From Agrostemma githago (taxonomy: Eukaryota > Streptophyta > Magnoliopsida > Caryophyllales > Caryophyllaceae), in contig OY288242.1 of the NCBI GenBank assembly GCA_958450325.1, positions 1,984,001 to 2,048,000 on the forward strand: a stretch of 64,000 bases of DNA. Direction: 5' to 3'. This document shows, in pieces, positions 57,532-64,000 of the stretch. The notes beneath the pieces were generated by a model. That model was not told the DNA's origin. It saw only the letters and a list, made by a program, of their open reading frames with translations, and did not search any database. The number at the start of each line of letters is the position of its first letter. Position 1 is the stretch's first letter. Position numbers and translations under genes: made by a program.

Positions 57532-58209
57532 TTAAATCAAATCCGGACTCTTGGATGCATAAGAGGTAGATTGGATGCTTTGGTCATCGGGCCCTGTATA
57601 GTCCATGAGGGGCTTTGCAAGTGACAAAGTTTCCAAAACGGGAGTTTTCCCGGCATCGAGGAAGTCTTGAATGAGGTGTTTCAGTTTCCAGCATTGTTCT
57701 GTATCGTGTCCCCTCCCTCTGTGGAATTTGCAGTAATGCTCGGCGTTCCATGCTTTGGAGCGTTTTTCCAAAGGTGGGTCGGTTGTTGGGCCTATGGGTA
57801 GTATTAGGCCCTTCGGAACCAACCTCTGGAAAGCGACGGTGTAGGACATATCCAAGTGGGTAAATGTCCTTTCCTTTGACTGGTTCTTGATTTTTGGAGA
57901 GGTGACTTGAGGGTTACCTCTCTCGGCCTTGCCATCTTGAGGGTATCGGACAGTTTCGTAGGAGTGTTCACCCTTCAAATGACACGGTTGGGTGATTGGC
58001 TGCCTTACCCGCTCTAGTTGTGTTAGACGGGCTCGGGTTCTTACAAGGTCTTCTTCGATGGTGGTCACCCTGGCATTTAGGTTATCTAGGGCGGTATTGA
58101 TTTTTGAGAAGATATTGTTAATGGAGCAAGATAGCATAAGCATGCTTCCCTGGATATCCCCTTTCTCGACGGTGCGAGATTTGTTGTGGTTTGGTAGTGT
58201 CTCGTTCAT
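57532..58209 (-). CDS. Gag C-terminal fragment of the nested element, with zinc knuckle
   Basis: The 225-residue ORF has a coiled-coil-like start (INTALDNLNARVTTIEEDL), a linker, a segment FQRLVPKGLILPIGPTTDPP, and a Tat-type knuckle (YCKFHRGRGHDTEQCWKLK). In this lineage the knuckle sits near the end of gag and is thought to bind RNA. The main capsid domain of gag and all of pol are missing. It is the only coding part of this 10-kb element and is open throughout. It might be translated, or might be a relic kept because its RNA sequence helps packaging. 56631-57531 is non-coding, with a run of T-rich TTTTGG repeats near 56960-57110. Confidence 0.75.
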   Translation of the reverse strand: MNETLPNHNKSRTVEKGDIQGSMLMLSCSINNIFSKINTALDNLNARVTTIEEDLVRTRARLTQLERVRQPITQPCHLKGEHSYETVRYPQDGKAERGNPQVTSPKIKNQSKERTFTHLDMSYTVAFQRLVPKGLILPIGPTTDPPLEKRSKAWNAEHYCKFHRGRGHDTEQCWKLKHLIQDFLDAGKTPVLETLSLAKPLMDYTGPDDQSIQSTSYASKSPDLI

Positions 58210-59090
58210 AGGGTCCTTGATCGGAAGAAACGACAGGTGTTAGAACTCGCCTAAACTCGGTTTTGCGCAAATGCAAGAGAGAGAGTCAAACTAGGTACGG
58301 CCCGGGGGCGGGAATGACTAAGATTCTATGATCGGGCTACTTAAATGTTAACCCAGACAAAGTAACGACTGTGACCTAGACTTGACCACGAGACTCGAGC
58401 TGTACAAGGATAAGTCCGAAAATGGGGCGACCGTATTTGACCGTGCCGCGTGGTTGGACCAACCGTGGTGACCTAACCCTAGGTGACCCGAATATTCGTA
58501 GCGTGGGTACGACTCAAAGAAGGCATCATAAGGACGCCGGTGTAGGATGAACGTAGGGTACTCTCTAGGGTAATCGTGGCTGACTGCTCGGGTGGAGGAC
58601 AGCCCCCTGAGTAAGGCTAGAGACTCAGATGGTGTGACATCTAAGTGACTCGAAAGTGGGATACGTGAGACAACACGTGCAAGACATGACCCTTAGAGCA
58701 ACCGTGATTGATCGCTCTGCTGAAGGGTAGCCCCCCGAGTGGGGAAAAGCCTGAAAAGGAAATGACTCGGAAAGGACACCTAGACGGGTGACTCGTGAAA
58801 GGTGGGTCTCCTTTAGGATCCAGCTGTGTGAGCTGGGCCCTGTATGAAAGGAGGTTTACGTGGGACGTTCCTCAGACTTTGGACTCGATTGTGTAAACGG
58901 GCCAACCTTCGTAGGAGTATGTCCTACGTAGGTGGGCTTTGCCTTAGTCAAATAAGGCGGACTGGGATAGAGAGGAAACTCGTGATATAAGATCGACGGA
59001 GTTTCGACGCTAAAGACTTTGACGACTTATGACACGACCCGACATTGCTAAATACGGAAAGTCCTAAGAAAAGGAAGGTTTTGAAAAAGG
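58210..59090. other. Non-coding leader of the nested element
   Basis: Rich in GACTCG/GTGACTCG motifs, with two similar blocks (near 58570-58640 and 58690-58745, each with a GATTGATCGCTC / GGCTGACTGCTC theme and AGCCCCC). No gene is seen. Confidence 0.5.
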
Positions 59091-59159
59091 GATTTTTTTT
59101 GGAAAATCCGAGAAGTCTCGGTGGATGGCCCAATTTTTTGAAAAAACGGAAAAGTGCAT

Positions 59160-59990
59160 CGGGCCACAATTTTGAAAGTTCGAAAAAAAATCCGAGTTTT
59201 GAAATAGACAGAACACCGGCTGGAAAATAGGCTACTTTGAGTCAAATCGTAAATCCTAATTTCGGTAGCATTCCGGGGTTTTGAAAAGTTGAATATTTGG
59301 AATTTTGAAATTTGAGTATCGAAAAAAGAAATTTCCGACAATTTGAAAATTGAAGATGAGATCCCGAAGATTTGAAAATCGAAAAAAACGGCATCTCGAA
59401 GATTTGAAAATTAAAAATGGCATCTCGAAGATTTTGAAAATCGAAACTGGTATCTCGAAAATTTTAAAATCGAAATTGAATTTTGAAAATTCAAAAATCG
59501 AATGGTGGATCGGAAATTCGAATTTTGAAATGGGCAGCATGCCGGCTAGAAAATAAGCTTGTTTTGAGTCAAATCTTAAGTCTAAATTTCGGCAGCTTTC
59601 CGATCTTTTAAAAATTTGAATATTTTTAAAAAGACGTATTTTTGGAATTTCGGAATTGAAGATGAATTTCCGAAAATTTGAAAATCAAAAACAGGATCCC
59701 GACTTTTATAATCGGCAAAAATGTCATCGGGCTTGAATTTTTTTGAAAAGTCGGAAATTTTGAATTTTTGAAAGCCCGAAGAGAAATTCGGTTGATGGCC
59801 CGGTTTTGTTCGAAAGAGAAAAAAAACGGAAATCGAACCGGGCGACGGTTTTGCAAGTTCGAAAATAGTTTCGAGTTTTAAATTGGGCATAATACCGGCT
59901 AGAAAAAGGGCTATTTTGAGTAAAATCGTAAATCCTAAATTCGGTATTTGACCCGGGTTTTGAAATTGGATATTTTGAAAAAAGGATGCA
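59160..59990. repeat. Three diverged copies of a roughly 340-bp repeat in the nested element leader
   Basis: A block containing CCGGCTAGAAAATAGG, then TTTTGAGTCAAATCGTAAAT and a TTTCGGTAGC-like tail, recurs with CCGGCT at about 59215, 59543 and 59896 (steps about 328 and 353 bp). Between the blocks, GAAAATTTGAAAATCGAAAA and ATCTCGAAGATT motifs repeat many times. The ORFs here are translations of these A-rich repeats. Confidence 0.75.
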
Positions 59991-60392
59991 AATTTTTGAA
60001 AAATGACGGTTTTTGAAAAAAGATGTGGATCAAGTAGCACGTAGTCATGGAAACAGTATAATGACGCCATGTATGCTCTTAAGCTAAGTCTCGGTCAGTC
60101 TATAAGGGTCTATACCAGTGTACATAGCCTATCGAGAATCGGGGAGGACTCCCTAACTCGAGTTGAGATTAGGACATGCCGTAAAACCCATACGAATCGG
60201 CTAATGGACACCTTTGACATAACCAATTTGGACTATATCAATGGTATAGTGGGACGTCGGTCACCAGTACCGGCCCGGGAAAAATGGGGTTATGCATGAA
60301 CCGCAAAACTAAAACGCGTATTGTACTAGTCAAACGATTTCTATTCGAGTCTCACCCTGAAGGATACCGAAGGTTATTAACGTAGCAGTAAA

Positions 60393-60410
60393 TCCCCAAC
60401 GAAGTCGCCA
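60393..60410 (-). other. Primer binding site of the nested element
   Basis: TGGCGACTTCGTTGGGGA on -, 3 bp after the end of the 5' LTR. It resembles the tRNA-Arg-type priming site used by Tat/Ogre-lineage elements. Confidence 0.65.
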
Positions 60411-60413
60411 AAT

Positions 60414-62776
60414 TGTGGACATGACATAGGTCCACCCCGACGCGGCCACGCGCGGGTTTTGGGGAGACGAATGAATCTCCAAGAGATGGTCAAATGGAAA
60501 TTTAAATCGAAGTCGGAGTCGCCACCGAATTTTATGGTTATTCGGAACCGTTCGAGCCCACTCTATGTCGTAATGGGCCGTGTACAAAATACGGCCCATT
60601 TCCGATGTCAGAGTTTATTGGGCTCGTCCCTTTTGCATATCGATATAGATGCCGACTGGAGCGGTTAATCGTATATTGAATGACTCTCGTTGCCAATGGT
60701 TTCGGACATCCGGAAACCACGGTTCTGAGTAAGGCGTGAGGGTACGTGTTGGGAAGTTCACTAAGAACACCCAACCCCGCCCGCACATTAGCGGCCTCTA
60801 CTAGGATATCGAATGATGTTTTAATGCGCGCGTTAGTTGAACGATGAATGATATGCAAACATTGTTTTCCTAAGCATGTGAGGAATTGAATGGGTTGCTA
60901 AGTCGTTTAAATGCATGAAAAATTAATGTCAAAGTTGAATTTAGCATGTGAGATTCGTTTTAGTATAATAAAACAAACGAAATAAAAAGGATGAATGTGC
61001 TACAAAATAAACAAACGAGTTAGTATCGATTTGTAAATAATAATATAGCAAATAAAATATACAAGATCGAGAAAATAAATATTAATCGAAATCTGAAAAA
61101 TATTGTTGAAAAGACGTTGTTTTGTATAAAAAAACGATGTTCGAAAAAAATATAAAAAGGAACGAAAAGGGTGCGTCACGACAGCCGGCCGCGCGGCTCG
61201 CCCGGGTCGCCGGCGAGTCGCGTGTCGGGCTGGTTTTGGACGCGGTTTTCTGAAAATTCGATTAAATCGCGTACGAATATTGCATGATTCTTACTCGAAA
61301 TAATATTTTTGATATTCGCTATATTCGATAATTGACTACGAAATCAATATCAAATACTTAGAATAGTTTTAGAAAAGATGTAAATTTTGGAAATCGTTTC
61401 GAAGAATAAATAATAAAACGAACGAAAAGGTTGAAAAAAAGAGCGCGGGTTTCAGACTCGTACGCGAGTCGCCTGTGAGGGGCGCGACTCGCGTGCGGGT
61501 CAGTCCCGTTTTTGCTCGTTTTTCGAAAATTGTTATTTTTAATAAATCGCGTACAAAATAAGAATTAATCTGTATTCGACTTATGTTTTCGATATTCGTC
61601 ATACCCGATATTCGATTATGAAATCGATATCGAATATTCGGAATGAATAAAAAAAAAGGTTTTGTAAAATCGTTTAAAAAAGAGTTTAAAAAAAAGATGT
61701 AACGATTTTCTGACATCGTCGAGATCTTAATATAAATCTTTTCGATACAATATTCGATTATAGAAAAATCGATATCGTATTTTTAAGAATGTTGGTTATG
61801 AAAATAGTTTTTCGTTAATAACGATATTAGAAATAAATAAAAAAACGACTCTTGACCCATAATAAAAAACGGACGAAGAGAAGAGAAGAGAAGAAAGGAG
61901 AAATCGGGTTTGGTACACCCTCAACCTACATGCTTTTGTTGACTCGGATCGGGGCTCGTCGGAATGTGGCTAGGCACGGGAGCGTCGAGTGATGTTTGGT
62001 TCGGCTAGGGGGTACGGTTTGGACGAGACGGGTGAAGGGTGTCGGGTATAGGACCGGTTTCCTTCGGGTTTGTAATATCGGTTTCTCGATGCTAGTGTAA
62101 GGAGGATTGATGTGAAAGTTGTGTATTTCTGAATGAATGTGTTGCTAATAATTGGTGTCTCTAAAGTGTTGAATGGGAGGTCCTATTTATAGGGGTTCCC
62201 GACCTTGACTTAGGAGAGATGTGCTTGTACTAGAATTACCGCTTGGGTAAGAAGCTGAGGAGAATGAGAATTCCGTTTTCTTGTGAAGGAAGAAAGAGGA
62301 GTCTCGGCTGGTTTATGCTGCTCGGCCGAGTGTTTTGCACTCGGTTGGGTGTTTGAATCGGTTTTCGGATAGGATTCCTGCTTGAGATCGAATTCTACCC
62401 TTAAACGGAATTGTTTATTATTTTAGGTGGCTGATTTTTGTAGTGTTTGAGCTCGAATCAGCCACGTGAGGTGACACGGCTGACTCACGCGTCTCGAGAA
62501 AATATCTTTGACCGGGTTTGACTCGGTCGCTAAAAGACGGTTTTACCCCTGGTGTCGGATTCGACCCAAATTAGTCTTATTTGACTCGAAACGACCCACT
62601 GGGCCTGAATTTGAGGTTGGTTTTGTGAGATTTTTACTCCTTAAAAAACCCAAGCTAAATATCCATGATTTCGAGCCCATTTCCGAGTACGTTAAAGCAC
62701 ATTTGCGTCCGATCATCATCGAGTGTTTTTTGGAAACTGCTATAGACACCTGGCGGTCAAAATGTGGGTGTCTACA
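60414..62776 (-). repeat. 5' LTR of the nested Tat-like element
   Basis: Near-identical to 52622-54988. The clearest length difference is a 5-bp contraction of the GAGAA microsatellite. TATA box on - at 62184-62191. Confidence 0.95.
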
Positions 62777-64000
62777 ACGGGCAGGTCGATGATACCCATG
62801 GGGAGTACACCTGCCCCGCTGAATCCATATAAGGACCCAGGGGCTGGCCTTAGGTGCCTCTTTTCCAGGCCCATCTTCTTGAATGCGTCCCTGTACAGTA
62901 GGTTGGTATAAGCTCCGGTGTCTACCATGCACCTTTTTACGATGTGTTTGCTGATTACTAGGGACAATACCAGGGGGTCGCTATGAGGGTATATTACCCG
63001 CCTTGCATCCTCTGAGGTGATGCTCAGGGTCGCGCCCTTGAGGCTCCATGTCCTCTCAGCATAGCAGACTTGGTTTCGTAGTTCCCGGATCTGTCTTTTT
63101 TGGCTTCTCCTACTTGACTGGCCCTCTGCATCCCATGATATCACATGGATTATCATGCGGGTTTGCGCCGAGCCCTCAGGCTTATCTGCCACCTCTTTCT
63201 GGCTCTTGTTTCTCGCGGCGTAATTGCTTAGCCATCCATTTCTGATAAGCTTCTCAATTTCGTCCTTCAGGTGGCGGCACTCCTCGGTGGTGTGCCCCAC
63301 ACAATCGTGGAATGTACAGAATTTTTTCGGATCCCCTTTTGGGCTGCGAGGTTTGTTGGGACGATTCCATTTTGCCGTCTCTTTCTCCAGTTCGAAGATT
63401 TATGCCCTGGATTTGTTAAGGGCCGTGTAACTATCGAATCTGGGTTGATATGTAGTGCGCTCTTTTCTAGGGGTATCTCCCCCTTCGTCTTTCTGCCTGT
63501 TTTGCTCGTTCCTGCTACGTCCACCCTGCGGTCCCCCATGCGGCCTGGTTGGCCCTACGGGGGTATCCGGCAGGCTGTGGAACTCTTCTTGCAATATGAA
63601 GCCCTCGGCGATTTTTCTAGCTTTCGCCAGGGTCTCAGGCTGAGCTCTGATCATCTGATTCTTCATTTCTCCTGGGAGTAGGGAGATGGTCAGGGCGTAT
63701 GCGGCCGTTGAGTCGTCGATCTCCCTGACCTGCTGGTAAGATAAGTCAAATCTCTTTAGGTACTCCTTGAGACTTTCCCCCTTCTTTTGCTTCAGAGTCA
63801 TCAGGTCAAAACGAGTGAGACGGCGCCTTTTATTCCCTGCATATTGCTCTAAGAAAGCTTCAGCTAGCTCAATGAAGAAACTGATCGACCCCTGGCGTAG
63901 GTCCCTGAACCATCCTTGTGGGAGCCCAACCAGAGTAGTTGGGAAGACCTTGCACCAGACCGCGTCATCTACGTCGTACATGCCCATGTGGCTCTCAAAA
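62777..64000 (-). pseudogene. Retand-2 gag (C-terminal part) and start of protease
   Basis: On the minus strand from the window edge: the gag domain (WFRDLRQGSISFFIELAEAFLEQYA, LMTLKQKKGESLKEYLKRF, Retrotrans_gag type). An Arg/Gly-rich stretch and a knuckle (FCTFHDCVGHTTEECRHLKDEI) follow. The protease comes next with the active-site motif VDTGAYTNLLY, where VDTGSSADIL is more usual. It is cut at 62777 inside the domain by the nested element and resumes at 52616. One in-frame TAA near 63396 interrupts gag; the frame is otherwise open and gag and protease share it. The gag N-terminus and 5' LTR lie beyond 64000. Confidence 0.88.

Larger units (their letters stand above)
52617..62781 (-). mobile_element. 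Young non-autonomous Tat-like LTR element nested in Retand-2
   Basis: LTRs 52622-54988 (2,367 bp) and 60414-62776 (2,363 bp) begin TGTGGACATG and end GGGTGTCTACA. The target duplication is ACGGG (52617-52621 and 62777-62781). With it removed, the Retand-2 protease frame closes without a break. Hand comparison finds about 20 substitutions and few indels between the LTRs, so near 99% identity. The primer binding site and purine tract on the minus strand show that it reads right to left. The 5.4-kb interior has only a gag C-terminal ORF (57532-58209), repeats and non-coding DNA, with no pol. This fits the TR-GAG type of non-autonomous element. Confidence 0.95.
43384..64000 (-). mobile_element. 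Retand-2: Tat/Retand-like gypsy element, runs off the right edge
   Basis: Read right to left: gag (from beyond 64000), protease (split by a nested element at 52622-62776), RT, RNase H, a second archaeal-type RNase H, integrase (to about 49116), a 134-bp tandem repeat, two ORFs in antisense (on +), and the 3' LTR (43384-44067). The double RNase H and the antisense ORFs place it in the Tat lineage. A tandem repeat next to pol is the defining feature described for Retand in Silene. Gag-pol contains several stops and frameshifts, so this copy is not autonomous now. Confidence 0.9.

Noticed and set aside
59256..60070. Phe/Lys/Ile-rich minus-strand ORFs
   Set aside because: They are translations of the repeated GAAAATTTGAAAATC motifs.

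Overview
This is nuclear DNA from a flowering plant with a large, transposon-rich genome. The evidence is spliced plant genes (a papain-type protease and a GDSL lipase), plant-specific Ty3/gypsy lineages (Tat/Retand and Athila), an L1-type LINE, a CACTA transposon, MITEs and Helitron ends. Retand-like elements with a tandem repeat next to pol are best known from Silene, so a Caryophyllaceae host is a reasonable but unproven guess. There are no rRNA or tRNA genes and no bacterial features.

Layout. (1) 1-26.86 kb: 3' part of a Retand-like element on + (Retand-1). It is split by an Athila-like element (Athila-A, 2204-25726). Athila-A carries a LINE in its 5' LTR (2990-7691) and a CACTA transposon in its only ORF (8981-21472). 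The CACTA is itself hit by a Tourist-like MITE (9652-10730) and a solo LTR (12709-14584). (2) 26.86-31.64 kb: 3' part of a second Athila-like element on - (Athila-B), apparently cut by Retand-1. Nesting is therefore up to five deep. (3) 31.65-43.38 kb: a gene island with an inverted repeat of about 870 bp per arm, a Helitron 3' end, a SAG12-like cysteine protease gene (two exons), a GDSL esterase/lipase gene (two exons) and several MITEs, two of them inside the lipase intron. (4) 43.38-64 kb: a second Retand-like element on - (Retand-2) with 3' LTR, two antisense ORFs, a 134-bp tandem repeat, integrase, RNase H, RT, protease and gag. Its protease domain is split by a young LTR element (52622-62776) that keeps only a gag fragment.

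How the parts relate. The two cellular genes look intact. The two Retand elements lie tail to tail, with their 3' LTRs facing the gene island. Each Retand carries two ORFs antisense to its own gag-pol, each with its own TATA-like box. Most transposon genes are broken by stops or frameshifts. The exceptions are aORF1 exon 1 of Retand-1 and the Athila-A ORF, which is broken only by the CACTA insertion. The element nested in Retand-2 has LTRs about 99% identical by eye and a perfect 5-bp target duplication, so it moved recently.

The most unusual pattern is that four LTR families share one layout: pairs of 14-22 bp palindromes about 250-530 bp from the LTR 5' end, just upstream of the TATA box where one is visible. 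In Athila-B a diverged copy of this palindrome module also lies upstream of the ORF that follows pol.
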